64,000 nucleotides of DNA, taken from NCBI RefSeq assembly GCF_905147045.1, contig NC_065894.1, forward strand, positions 6,795,501 through 6,859,500, read 5' to 3'. The notes beneath the pieces were generated by a model. That model saw nothing but the letters and a program-made list of their open reading frames with translations. It had not been told where the DNA came from and searched no databases. The DNA is from Nymphalis io. Taxonomy: Eukaryota > Arthropoda > Insecta > Lepidoptera > Nymphalidae. A program made the position numbers and the translations under genes. Each line of letters begins with the position of its first letter. Within the stretch, counting starts at the first letter, position 1. Shown one piece after another: positions 50,147 through 61,772 of the stretch.

Positions 50147-50418
50147 AGGCGGACTGGCAAATGAACCACCTGATAGAATCCCCTGAATCCCCCGCACATG
50201 GACGTTGGCGATGTAAGAAATATTAACCATTCCGTACATCGCAAATGCGCCAACAACCTTAGGAACTAAGATGTTATGTCCCTCGTGCTCGTAGATGTGG
50301 CTTACTCACCCTTCAAACCGGAACACGACAATACTAAACATTGATGTTTGACGGTAGAATTTATAATGGGTAGGTGGTACTTAACCAAACGGTTTTGCAC
50401 AAAGCCATACCACAAGTG
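50147..50418 (-). repeat. SINE-A copy 10, diverged, nearly full length
   Basis: GGCGGACTGGCAAATGAACC, CACCTGATAGAATCC, GATGTAAGAAATATTAACC, TTAGGAACTAAGATGTTATG and CACAAAGCCATACCACAAGT follow the SINE-A order. The T run is lost, and the hairpin block has changed to CCACCTGATAGAATCCCC. Confidence 0.85.
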
Positions 50419-52634
50419 GCCTTATTTCATTGTACATTCAAATATACTTACAAAATTTTAAAATAAGCATTTAATTTTTAAAATATCTTTTTTTAAATAG
50501 TATTTTTGTTGTGGTTAATCGACAAAATCCAAAAGATATAAAGCTTAATATACCACTGAATAATAGTCGTTTATTCTTTATAACTGTAATAATATACACA
50601 CGTATAAATATAATGGCATACCTTTTGTAATAATGGATAAATTATAAATGACTCAAATATAGTTCAATTATTTATATATCTATTACTCGCCTGAAACTTA
50701 ATCCCAACTCTAACTGACCGATGTCCACAATAATACCCTTGTTCATTCGGCTCTAAGTAGACAACATAAACCTTAAACAAGCGATGATACCATTTACGTG
50801 TTACGTGTGTGAGTACGTTCTTACCAAATGCAGGAATTTTGAATCATCCTTGAGACTACAGATGTCTCATCATAGCTGACGCAAGCGTATTTTTATGGAT
50901 GATAGATTAAACGTCTACTTTTATACGAGCATTCGAGGTTTCAGATGTTTTTTAAAGTATGGCGTGTTGAGATTTGTTTTTAATACTGTTCAATAACATT
51001 TTTCGCCTTCTAGTTTTTGTATGGTCGAAATTCGCGAACTTTTCCACATAATCGACCGTTATATTGTTCATATCTATAGCACATTACTTTGCAGATGATA
51101 TAAAGCAACAACACCATTTTATTTTATGTTTTAATTAATAAATACAATTATAGACTCGTTGTCTGGTATAGCTTGTGATTGTTACATCAAATATGGTAAT
51201 AAATTAAAACTATATTTTTAAAGTTACATTAGGTAACTTTTTAAAAGTTTATTTAGACATACAAATGTACCCAGTTTATATGATATTTTTACAACTTTAA
51301 AATATTTTATTAAAAAAAAAAACGTTATTTAACTTGATTTTTTTTCCAGAACTAATTAATGTAGATTAAAACAAATAATTATAACTGTACTCCATGATGC
51401 ATGTGAACATTAAAAACGTATATTGCGTCAGTTTCATCGTCAGAAAACATTTCACTAATCTTTGTCGATCCATGTTGAAAATAATAAATTGGCAGGAAGA
51501 GCCGTTTGAAACATTTCCAACGATAAATAAAATGAACATTTTAGTTTCCCACCGTCAGATTGAGACACGCTCGATACGATATCCACTAAGCATTAATTTT
51601 CTAATCCTTTAAGTATCTTTCAGTGAGTTGTTTCGTTGTAATAAAGTTGTTTGAAACTCGGGATCGAGATAACTAACAAGTTAAATAAGGCGCGTATCGA
51701 AAACGCCTTTATATTTACGATTCAACTTTAAGAAATTTATGTTTATAAAATAAAGTTAGATTATTTTATTTGGCTAATTACTGTATTTCATCAGGGCTAC
51801 TTACTTTTAAATAAATTCTAATATGTATGTTTTTATTTTATTTTTAACATTAAATGATAGTTTATATTAATTATTCTAGTACTGGATTACATATGATGCA
51901 ACAAAATGCATCTTGTGACTCATTAACATTGCACAGTCGTGGCCTGGCGAACCCATTCATCAGCGACTCGAATTCTAGATATGCTAATGACATTCCAACC
52001 TTACAACTATTTTGATTTCATACTACGTTCTAAGCTATGAAATGATTTATTTCATTCAAGTATAAAACATTAACGGCCTTACTTATAAAAGCTGTTTAGC
52101 GGGTAATTAGTTAAACAATGCTGTGTCTTATTCTTTCAAATGTTTAGTCAATAATGTCAGAAAGAGACATAAGAGAAATAAATGTTTAACTAAATAGACG
52201 CTGAGCAACGTTTAAAAATAACACTATAAATATGGACCAGTCAACAAAATGTAGAAACATTCGTTAGGGTATACTTTATATTTATAAGCTTAATGCTGTT
52301 TTAAACTTGTTAAAAGGTTTAAAAAAAAAACATCTTATGAATGTATTTATTAATTTAAAAATAAAGAATAATACAATTAGATTCAACTTATTTTTAACTA
52401 TCATTGTGCAAAAGATTATGAAAACGCGTAATCAATGAAAACCATTACGTGACTCATATTATGAGAACAAAAAAATGATTTTAAACGTACTGTATATAAA
52501 TGTATATACATTTTTACGTTATTTCTAATAAGGAAGAGAACAACCGCCTTTGACAATATGAAAAGTGTATTATTTATATGTTCATTATTAATATTTTTAC
52601 ATAAACTGGAATGTAAAGCTACCGGCACAGAATA
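50419..52634. other. AT-rich DNA, no gene seen
   Basis: The short frames at 51394-51612 and 52416-52628 have no recognisable content. Confidence 0.5.
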
Positions 52635-53878
52635 TATTAGATCCTTACATATGAAATAAGCGTTTTGTCGTACTGACCACTTTGATCTGAAATATCTTCT
52701 CTTTGGTTAAGAATTCCAACAGTCATTCATTTGTGTTTTCCTCATTATTTTGTTCTTTGGCGTCGCTTATTACCGCAGAATGGAAAACATGAAATATCAG
52801 TATATTTACGGGTACGAGTTCTACCAGTGGCACCAGCGCTGCAGAAACAGCTCGAAGATTAATGATGTGTACGGCGCTGGTGTCGCAAAAGTAAGCACGG
52901 TACGTTTTTGGTTTCAACGTTTTCGTTCTGGAAATTTCGACCTTCAGAACCAACCCCGTGGACAGCCGAAGACCAAAGTGGAAAATGAAGAATTAAAGGC
53001 TATTGTGGAAACGGATCCATCACAAAGCACTTCAGAGATAGCTGCAGGCTTCGGGGTAAGTGACAAAACTGCATTAATCCACTTGAAGCAAATCAGGAAA
53101 GTAAAAAAACGAACGATAGGTACCTCATGAATTAAGTGAATCGAACTTGCAAACACGCGTCGACTGCTGTGTTACTTTGCTCAACCGACATAATAATGAA
53201 GGGATTTTAAATGGAAACATTACTTGTGATGAAAAGTGGATACTGTACGATAATCGGAAGTGCTCGTCGCAATGGCTGAACCCTGGAAACCCAGGTAAAT
53301 CCTGCCCTAAACGAAACTTGACTCAGAAAAAGTTACTTGTGAGTGTTTGGTGGACTAGCGCCGGTGTCGTTCACTACAGCTTTCTAAAATCTGGTTAAAC
53401 GATTACGGCAGATATCTATTGTCAGCAACTGCAAACCATGAAGGAAGAACTAGCTGCTAAACAACCGAAATTGGTCAATCGCTCTAGGCCACTGCTGCTT
53501 CACGACAACGCAAGACCACACACTGCGCAACAAACAACCACTAAGTAAGATGAGCTACAATTGGAATGTCTGCGACATCCATCATACTCCCCGGACCTTG
53601 CTCCAACAGATTACCATTTTTTCCCGAATTTGGACAACTTCTTACAAGGAAAAAAATTCAACTCCAATGCGGCAGTCCAAACCGCCTTCAAAGAGTTTAT
53701 TCATTCTCGCCCCCATGGTTTTTTTTTTGTAAACGGATCAATGAACAATCTATGAGATGGCAAAAGTGCACAGATAACAACGGTTCATTCTTTGATTAAT
53801 TAAATATATTTTACAAAAAAAAATTAACTTTATATTCCTCCCGTATAAAACGCCAATTTCATATGTAAGGACCTAATA
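52635..53878 (+). mobile_element. mariner (cecropia-type), full length with TIRs and TA duplication
   Basis: The element spans 52637-53876 (1240 bp) between TA dinucleotides at 52635-52636 and 53877-53878, the standard mariner target duplication. The left TIR begins TTAGATCCTTACATATGAAA and the right TIR, complemented, TTAGGTCCTTACATATGAAA. The single gene inside is broken. The right end matches the end of the copy at 17278. Confidence 0.95.
52780..53799 (+). pseudogene. mariner transposase pseudogene
   Basis: Translation starts MENMKYQYIYGYEF. The N-terminal helix-turn-helix region includes VSTVRFWFQRFRSGNFDLQN and SQSTSEIAAGFGVSDKT. The frame shifts near 53110-53120, just before VPHEL. It then continues through TCDEKWILYDN (first D at 53228), reaches a TAA at 53396-53398, continues to HDNARPHTAQ (second D at 53504), hits a second TAA at 53546-53548 and reaches SPDLAPTDYHFF (third D at 53609). 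The spacing is DD34D. A T-run shift near 53725 leads to NEQSMRWQKC and the end NNGSFFD at 53799. All three catalytic residues survive, but two frameshifts and two stops make it inactive. Confidence 0.93.
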
Positions 53879-54439
53879 TATATGAATTTTACTATAGAAC
53901 ATATATTTTTATGGTATGATTTAAATTTTACTAACACATTAGGCTGCATTTTGCATGTCTATAATATCAATACCACTTTAAGTTACTACCGTTTCGAAAT
54001 GTAGATAAAACGAGTAGGTAAGGAACAGCGCATAAATGTCTTAATGCTGGCCACGAACCATGTCCAGGAGAATGTTTCGAGCTGCTTTACGGATACCGAC
54101 AGAAGTGTCGACAAGAAAATTAGCAGTTACACATTATATATATTATAAACATATATTATTAGATTATGCGTCAATCCATATGATCCATGCATGAATCCTG
54201 AATTAAGTTTAAAAAAAGAACCTGTATCTCAAGGTACCCGCCCTTCCTGTACCTTGAACAAATTGATTTACATAATATTTAACAATACAACTACGTAAGA
54301 ATTACAAAGCAATAGTCATGCAACGCTAGTACTATGATGTATGTGTGTGCGCGTGTGTGTTCTATATTTATATTATATAGCTCAAGTTGTTATGTTAAAT
54401 ATTATGACTATATATTCTTTTAATTACTTACAATCCCAA
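53879..54439. other. AT-rich DNA, no gene seen
   Basis: A short TG/CG alternation lies at 54341-54360. Nothing else supported. Confidence 0.45.
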
Positions 54440-54600
54440 CTTACATCATAAATGCGTAAATGAGTGTTTATTTGTCCGTTTGTTATGCTTTCACGTATCT
54501 CCTCAATCGGTCATCATCAATTTTTTGGAAACACTAACCTAACCAAACACCTGCTTTCTTCCCTCACACGCAAGCGAGGTCGAAAACTAGTTAAATATGT
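54440..54600 (+). repeat. Lepidopteran interspersed-repeat copy
   Basis: ATAAATGCGTAAATGAGTG, TTTGTTATGCTTTCACGTAT, CAATCGGTCATCATCAATTT, ACTAACCTAACCAAAC and CACGCAAGCGAGGTCGAAAA with CTAGTTAA at the end follow a repeat common in Lepidoptera. The copy at 32050-32215 has the same words in reverse. Confidence 0.6.
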
Positions 54601-54787
54601 TTATTCTGAACATGATATTGAGATGACTAACAACTAACTAACTAACATTGCAACATAATTCATCATCCGTCGATGATCAGCGGTATCTTTCTGTCTCGTT
54701 ATCGAATCGATTTGAATTATCGCGTAATTATGCCTTGTTTACCAATTGTTTGAACGAATAAATTATCCTAACGGTATTAATTCATAC

Positions 54788-55093
54788 AGTACAGTAACAG
54801 CCTGTGAATGTCCCACTGCTGGGCTAAGGCCTCCTCTCCCTTTTGAGGAGAAGGTTTGGAGCTTATTCCACCACGCTGCTCCTATGCGGGTTGGTAGAAT
54901 ACACATGTGGGATAATTTCTGTGAAATTAGACACATGCAGGTTTCCTCGCGATGTTTTCCTTCACCGTCAAGCACGAGATGAATTATAAATACAAATTAA
55001 GCACATGAAAATTCAGTGGTGCTTGCCCGGGTTTGAACCCACGATCGTCGGTTAAGATTCACTCGTTCTAACCACTAGGCCATCTCGGCGTAT
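54788..55093 (-). repeat. tRNA-headed SINE, family B, with 15-bp target duplication
   Basis: This is a full-length family B copy, nearly identical to 43045-43344. GGTATTAATTCATAC occurs exactly at 54773-54787 and at 55094-55108, flanking the element, so the insertion is recent and used LINE-type target-primed reverse transcription. The overlapping frames at 54746-54982 and 54763-54975 are by-products. Confidence 0.93.
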
Positions 55094-55227
55094 GGTATTA
55101 ATTCATACTAAGAGCTATTAGAATGACAGCAATGTGTGAATCATAATGGTAACATTTGCAAAGATAATAAACAACTCAATTCACCTTTTAAATAATTTAG
55201 GATACGCGTGTGACGGTATAAAGGTGA

Positions 55228-55294
55228 AGTCTTACCGGTCGAGTCGGATTGACCGTCGGATGTTATCAGAGTGAGGGAATAGAATGTTCAAAAA
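55228..55294 (+). repeat. Family C SINE end fragment
   Basis: CCGGTCGAGTCGGATTGACC, GTCGGATGTTATCAGAGTGA and GGGAATAGAATG match the end of the 36608-36856 copy. Confidence 0.55.
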
Positions 55295-55419
55295 TGCCTT
55301 ATAATGTCCCGCGCAGTTAGCGAGTCCCTCTAAATCGACCAGAATGTAGTGAACACACTGCTCAGACTTAGAGATCAAAGGCTGTTAGGTACTTTGACAT
55401 TTGAGGATCCCCATTCCGA

Positions 55420-55570
55420 AGCGGTTAGAGTAAAATCATATTATTTTTGGCTGGAGGGGGGCCCACGGCTGGCTGGACCCCTAGGTCGGGGCCTTGTACA
55501 CCCAGGCATACATCCGGAACTGACACTGCCTGTAATAATAGCAAGGGTCAACCAGGTAAGAAAGCTGATT
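55420..55570. other. Unexplained GC-rich block with splice-like ends
   Basis: The block GGCTGGAGGGGGGCCCACGG onward is much richer in G+C than its surroundings. On the plus strand the frame from 55349 stays open, with HPGIHPELTLPVIIARVNQ ending exactly at a consensus donor CAG|GTAAGA (exon end 55555). On the minus strand CTTGCTATTATTACAG is a good acceptor leading into the same block. It may be an exon on either strand or an unrecognised mobile element. No product is named. Confidence 0.3.
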
Positions 55571-55585
55571 TATATACGCAAATAA

Positions 55586-56142
55586 TACAACTATGAAATA
55601 TTTTCTAAAAAGACGAAGAACGTGATCTGATAATACCATAACAGTCAAGCATTCGTGATTCGGCAAACCATCCAACCATAAGTGTGGATAATGCATAATT
55701 GTATTGCACTGTTGTTAACATATATGACTTTCTCCTATATCCGTTATTTTCACAGCCTTACCAGAGATGAAATGTTTATTGCGGAAATATCTTGTTCACT
55801 CGTATTATGCTCCAGCACACTTGTGGCTATGGTTCCGAATTTCAGAAGCTAAATAGGAATTGGCCCTTGCGTGTTGCCACTCTAAAAACTGTATCATTAA
55901 CTGACTTTTCGTCTCCTGTTTTATTATGCTTTATAAAAATAGGATTTCAAATTCCTTCTATTTTCTGTGTGTTGTGCTCTTCATTGTATGCGATATTGGC
56001 GAAATAATCTGTGTTGATTCAGTGCAACTATAATATAGTAAAGAATATCTCATAATTAATACGATTACATATTAACTTCTATCGCTCGAAAATACTAAGC
56101 AAAGTATTGTATATTACCATATTATAATCGTGTCGTTGCGTT
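55586..56142. other. AT-rich DNA, no gene seen
   Basis: The frames at 55481-55696 and 55792-56007 are unrecognised. Confidence 0.45.
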
Positions 56143-56155
56143 ACTTCTGGTAACT

Positions 56156-56744
56156 AATATAAATACTTCCTTCTTACAAAAAAAGATTGGAATTTTTCAA
56201 AATTCTTTCACTAAGTGATCGGAGGGATTTGTTGGATTTAAAATTTCTTTATAAAACACTTAACAACAACTATGATAACTCGTTTCTGATATCAAAAATT
56301 AAATTGAATGTTCCCATTAGATATCCACGTAAACCAATAACACCATTAGTAAGACCTTTCCGCAAAACTGTTTTAGGAAGCAATTCACCTGTATCTCGCA
56401 TATGTGGAATTTTGAATGAGCACAGTGCTGTTTTAGACCCTTTTGGAGACTCATCAAACAAGTTTCACAAAAAAATATTGTCAAAATTGTCAGCTAACTA
56501 ATTTATTTTGTTTATATTTGTATTTTATTATTTTACTATTATTGTTAATTCTTGTCATTTTTAACCTTGATTTACTAACAATTAATTATTTATAAGTTTG
56601 TCATCTCCAACTTTATCTTTGCAAGTGGTATTCACCTTAATAGGTAATGCATTTAGTTTTAAGTTGTATTAAAATTGTATACCTTTGTACGTGTTGATGT
56701 ATTTACCACTGGTGAATCTTAAATAAATAAAAAATAAAAATAAA
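56156..56744 (+). mobile_element. 5'-truncated LINE 3' end with 13-bp target duplication
   Basis: ACTTCTGGTAACT occurs at 56143-56155 and again at 56745-56757, exactly flanking the element. Inside are the C-terminal coding end of a LINE ORF2-type protein, a 3' UTR of about 240 bases and an A-rich tail (AAATAAATAAAAAATAAAA). It fits target-primed reverse transcription with early stop. Confidence 0.85.
56187..56501 (+). pseudogene. C-terminal fragment of a LINE reverse-transcriptase protein
   Basis: The frame reads LEFFKILSLSDRRDLLDLKF, then LYKTLNNNYDN, PIRYPRKPITPLVRPFRK and NSPVSRICGILNEHS, ending KLSAN. The pattern L..RR..L DL.FLYK.LNN followed by a short basic region with R/P residues is typical of the tail of insect non-LTR ORF2 proteins, beyond the RT domain. 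There is no catalytic motif. It is open upstream to the truncation point and has no ATG, consistent with 5' truncation. Confidence 0.7.
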
Positions 56745-56757
56745 ACTTCTGGTAACT

Positions 56758-58919
56758 GGTACTTCTGGTGGTATAAATTTATATTAGTAATGACTGCCTA
56801 ACATTTATAATGAAATCTTTAGTGACTTAAAAAAAGTGAATACAATTTCAATCACGATCTTAAACATATTATTTTTTGTTTTTATTCTATTCATTTGATT
56901 TCAATAATGAGTCAATAATTTTGTTTTTGGATATATAGTAATCACATGAATAATATGTATATTGAGAAATACTGCTATAATAAATTGAAAGTTTTTATTT
57001 AATTTTGTTTGGTTGTATACAAAAAAAAATTATGCCATTTTTGTTAACAATGAATCAGGAATTAGATTAATACATTTTTGTTGGTGTAACGGATATAAAG
57101 TGTTTTATTTTATTTTTTTAAATTGTTATTTTCAATGGTATATGTATACATCTCTAAACTCTTAGAACAAATAGAGTACTCAATAAGACATTTTCTGAGA
57201 ATATATATGAATAGCTTCACCCATCGCTCCCAGTATCGTCTACTCTAACAAAATTACAAACAACCGACAAATACGACACGGCTTTTACAAAAGACCGTGT
57301 TTCCCGCTGTGTTATCGAATAATCTGATGTTCAATCTCTCTCGGGCGGGTTGCAATGACAGGTAGCTAGCATGCCGAAGAGATTCCCAAGGAACGCTGTA
57401 AATTCCAGCAACAAATAAACGCTTCAAGCTTGCAATCTTATTTTTATGTCTCAATAGGATAGCTTTTTTTAATTAGTTTAGAATTTTTTTAGTTATTTCC
57501 TTGAAAATGGGAATTATGCTGTGCGAAATAAACTATGTGTTAGAAAAGAAGGTATTGTGTTTATTTTAGTTTTGATTTATATATTAAGCGAATTTGTAAA
57601 TAGCAACTTATAAATGTAAGCTTCGTCGAATTAATTTTGTTCATTTAAAAGATTTCGAAAATATATTTTATTAATACTATTTCAATTGACTGCTTAAAAT
57701 ATTTATACTATTGAATTATGTGACCAATAAAATGCTTTCATTTTACTGAGTTATCAAAGGTACTAATACTACTACTAATATTGCAAATTGTTTACAAACT
57801 TTATTCAATAAACGATCATGAACATATAGTTTAAAATAATAAATGTACAATACATTGAGTTACGGCTGAACTTGTACAGAAATAGCTCAATGACTCAAAT
57901 CTAATCTACGCTCTAATCCACTGGACGCCGAGCAAAATTATTACACCGGGAAAAACTCGTCTTGATATTTTATAAAATAGCCTCAATTTTTTATAAACTA
58001 CAGTTTTTTGTTATTGATTATATATATATTTATAGTTTATTAACATTTCTATTTTTGAATCGAAATATGCTTATCAAGTGAACTCTATATGCTCTTTTTA
58101 TAAAATTAAATTAAACGTAAAACGGTACACTGATACGAAGAACTGAAGCTCGAAAATTACTGATATTTATTATTTAAAAATTATGAAATTAATTATATTA
58201 TAATCAAAAGTAAATTATAATGAAAACGGAAGCAATGTCTTAGCTTATAGGTACGAGTATTTATTTCCCTTGTTTATGTGATATATATATTTAAAATATA
58301 ACATAATTCTAACAAATCTAGCTCTCAGGGTTAGCGTTGATAAACAATAAATAAAACCCTTTATGTAATTGTACATTAATTGCAGCTTTTGCAAATGATA
58401 AGTTGATACTTTTCATTTGAAACGATTTGCTAAATTAAAAACAAAATTGTTTCATAAATTGTTAAACTTCCTTTATAAATTATGCATGTTGAAAAATTAT
58501 GAGATTCATAAGATTATATAAAAAACATATTTATTTTATAATTATGCATAATTTTAAGTAAAGATTGAATTTGCTTCGAATTTATTGCTTTAATAATTTT
58601 TAATTTATTGTTACAGGTAAGATAGCTGAGAGAATTTTGCGGAAATTATTATCAGTAGGTTAATCTTTGAATTAATTTTACATAAATTTCTATTACTAAT
58701 CATATTCAAAAATATAATTTTAAATTAAGTACAAATAAATATAATATTATTCATTTATCGCAACCCATTTATTGCTTTTCAAATACTTTATAATAAAATT
58801 ATATGAATACTTGAAAAGATAACGGAACTTTTCCATTTTCAAAGTCAAAGGCAACATGTAAAAACCTAACTACATAATAAATAACTTCACTAAACCCACT
58901 TTATACTGGCACTTAGTAG
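56758..58919. other. AT-rich DNA, no gene seen
   Basis: The minus-strand frame at 57254-57454 lies in a slightly GC-richer patch but is unrecognised. Confidence 0.45.
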
Positions 58920-59225
58920 GGTCAGATGGGAATGTCAATCGCGACCTAAACGCGGTGTCTAACATCCATTATTACGACATTATATCACATGAAAATTTTA
59001 TCATCGTCACTACCGGCTTTGAAAGCGTTCGGGAATCCGTTCGGGCTTTATAACGCTGCAGACGTGACGTTTCGTTCCGAAACCCATCCTATAGAAATGA
59101 AATAGGGTTGTGCATCAAGGACAATTATTAAAAGAAGGAAGTGCGACCCTTTTATTGCTCTGACGACCTCTTATGTCTCCCTTTTAACGCTCAGTTAACC
59201 CTCTATATCGCAGAAATATTCATTT
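58920..59225. promoter_or_regulatory. Candidate conserved noncoding element
   Basis: This is a balanced, complex block with CTTTGAAAGCGTTCGGGAAT, CAGACGTGACGTTTCG (CRE-like) and CCCTTTTATTGCTC (Hox-like). It has no open frame and no copy in the window. Inferred from composition. Confidence 0.22.
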
Positions 59226-61570
59226 ACGCTTTATTTAAATATTAGTAGTGTTGTAAAATGCTTATCAATTTCTGTTAGGGTTTATCGCACTTTTATTACT
59301 ATAGACACATATGTGTTTTTACTTGTGACATGCTACCGGTTGTTAAATCATATTTATTAAACATTTTAATATATAGTCATTTTAATCATCATTTATATGG
59401 TTAGTTTAATCATCGTAAAAAATCTGCAAGGTATCAACCCTAAGCTCTTATGAGTGAATGCTCGATTGTTGGACCTCTTTGTGGGCCACAATGAGGAATA
59501 AAAACACATTCCGCTTTGTTTAGATGAGCTATTGCTCTGCCTCTGACTCACCAGACATATCAATCCACTACGTCGGTCTCAGTGTTTACATTAGATATGA
59601 CAAGTTTGAAGGGAACGAAACTGTTTTAATTATTTTTTAAATCTAAGCTACTCATAAATATCCTTGATCTTCTACAAGCTCGGCAACTCTTCATATTATT
59701 TTTGAAGTTTAATTGCCCGGAAATAGGATGGCTTGTTACCCGCTTAAAATATTACTTTTCGATAAGTGGGTGGGTACCCAGAAAATAAAAATTTGTTCTG
59801 ACTGTTCCGTCTTACTTCATTTTGTCTTTAAAATGCTTAAAAATTATATTTTTATTGCGTAGCAATATATAACCATATATGTCTATTTATAACAAAATAT
59901 GTGTCAAAAGTTTTAAAAGATACTAATCAGCAAAGATATCACATTACATACCGCACATAAAAAAAAACATTAAAAAGCAGACGAATTGGTAATGTCTATC
60001 TGACTTAAATTAGGATAAAAAGATTCTTAGCATTTATTTCTAGCTTTTTAAATAATAAAATACGTAGTAAATATTAAATTGTAATCATTCGTTACCTATT
60101 AAAATACGGACAAAGAATCGAAAAGGCCAGATTTTGCAGTAACGGTCCGCACTAACCGTTAAAACTGGTTCGAGCTGTATTAAACCATTTGTACCTGCGA
60201 TATTATGGGCCCGTAACCGGAGATTTGTCCGGCTTCCGCATTTACAAATTGCAACTACAATATAGTTACTAAGGATGCTTATAAATCGATTCTGTATCAT
60301 ATAGAAGTTATTTATTTATAATACTATCACCGAACTTACTTATATTACAATATTATAAATGGGAAATTATGTTTTGTGTGATGTTTGTTTTTTAACTGCG
60401 ATCGAACGAAAGAACCTGTTTTTTATTAAACATAGCATAGAAGTTGATTAGCTTTGAATAAGGCAGAACATGATTGTAAAGAGATAGCTAATTGTAGTTT
60501 AATTAACAGGTAGTTTCATTGATACCAAGATAAAAAATATATATATTTTTTTTATTTTTGATTTGATTAGTATAAAATTTTTATAGTTAATCGTGGAAAT
60601 ATCTAGAAAATAATTTTATTTAATGTAATAACGGTACTTTTATAATAAAGCAAATATTTGTAGTACAAAGTTTGTTCAAATTATAACAATACTTGATTAC
60701 AAACACTTGAATCGTAATATTATTAAATTAAATATATATCCACCGGTTAAGAGTGTACATTATACCGAGAATAAAACCGGTAGAAAACTAAATCCGGGAA
60801 AAAATAATATGAAATTTGTATAAAGTAATTTTGCATATCCTGCATGAAAATTAAAGAATACTAACTCTAAGCTTGTTTATTAACTATACAAATATTATTT
60901 TATTGAACCAAACATCATATTCATGAGGTATTGCTTATAATTATGAATTTATATTACAAGTTTCTCGCATCCTATGTTCGACCAACAAGCGTTTAATCCT
61001 TGTGTTTAGTTCGTGTTTTATAATTTGATAGTTCGCATAGAAGTATGTGATAAATACAAAAAAACACGTAGTCTTAAAATACTATAGTTTTGAATAATTA
61101 CACGATTATACTACAACAATTATTATGTAATAATTTACATCTTAGTATACGTTATAACGCTACAAAGCCGGTTTTAACACAAAAGTAACGATTTTATGAT
61201 AGCTCATAAATGCGAAACAATTTGTTATTTTTTTTACTTTATAATCGACGAATAAAATTTGAATAACATCTTTTTGTATAATTATCAAAAAATGTACTGT
61301 TTTTTCATCCACCAACTCGTAATGCTTGGTCTTCAAAATTTTTCCTAAAGGGTCTTCACAACTGTGGATCATTTACGAATCAAGATACATACTATGGGTA
61401 ACTTGCATAAGAATCTGGTTTATGTTTGACTTGTATGTCGCTACTGTTAAATGGTAATTTAAATTCGTTATTAAGTGAAGAAGGCAAACATTCATAAAAT
61501 TTACAGTAATAAAATAAAAGTTTTTTACAGGAGAATATCTTCTGTAAAGAACACAATTTTCACATTTTTC
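59226..61570. other. AT-rich DNA, no gene seen
   Basis: A GC-elevated patch at 60095-60260 (GTAACGGTCCGCACTAACCG; GGGCCCGTAACCGGAG) is unexplained; the minus-strand frame over it (60085-60300) is unrecognised. The rest is AT-rich. Confidence 0.4.
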
Positions 61571-61772
61571 TTTTTTTTATAGAATAGGAAGGCGGAAGAA
61601 CATATGGGCCACCTGATGGTAAATGGTCACCAACGCCTTTAGACACTAGACACTGGCTCACTCAACCTTCAAACCGGAACACAACAATATCAAGTACTGC
61701 CGTTTTGCGGTAGAATATCTGATGAGTGGGTCGTACCTACCCAGACGAGCTTGCACAAAGCCCTACCACCAG
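61571..61772 (-). repeat. SINE-A copy 11 with internal deletion
   Basis: T run, GGAAGGCGGAAGAACATATG and CCACCTGATGGTAAATGGTC are present. Then AGACACTAGACACTGG joins the two halves, skipping about 110 bases, and the head runs normally to CCCTACCACCAG. The short repeat AGACACT marks the junction. Confidence 0.92.

Noticed and set aside
52605..52622. miR-1-like word (TGGAATGTAAAG)
   Set aside because: Twelve matching bases only, no continuation and no hairpin.
54746..54982. 78-codon frame as a gene
   Set aside because: It is produced by the family B SINE; a similar minus-strand frame appears in the other copy at 43059-43247.
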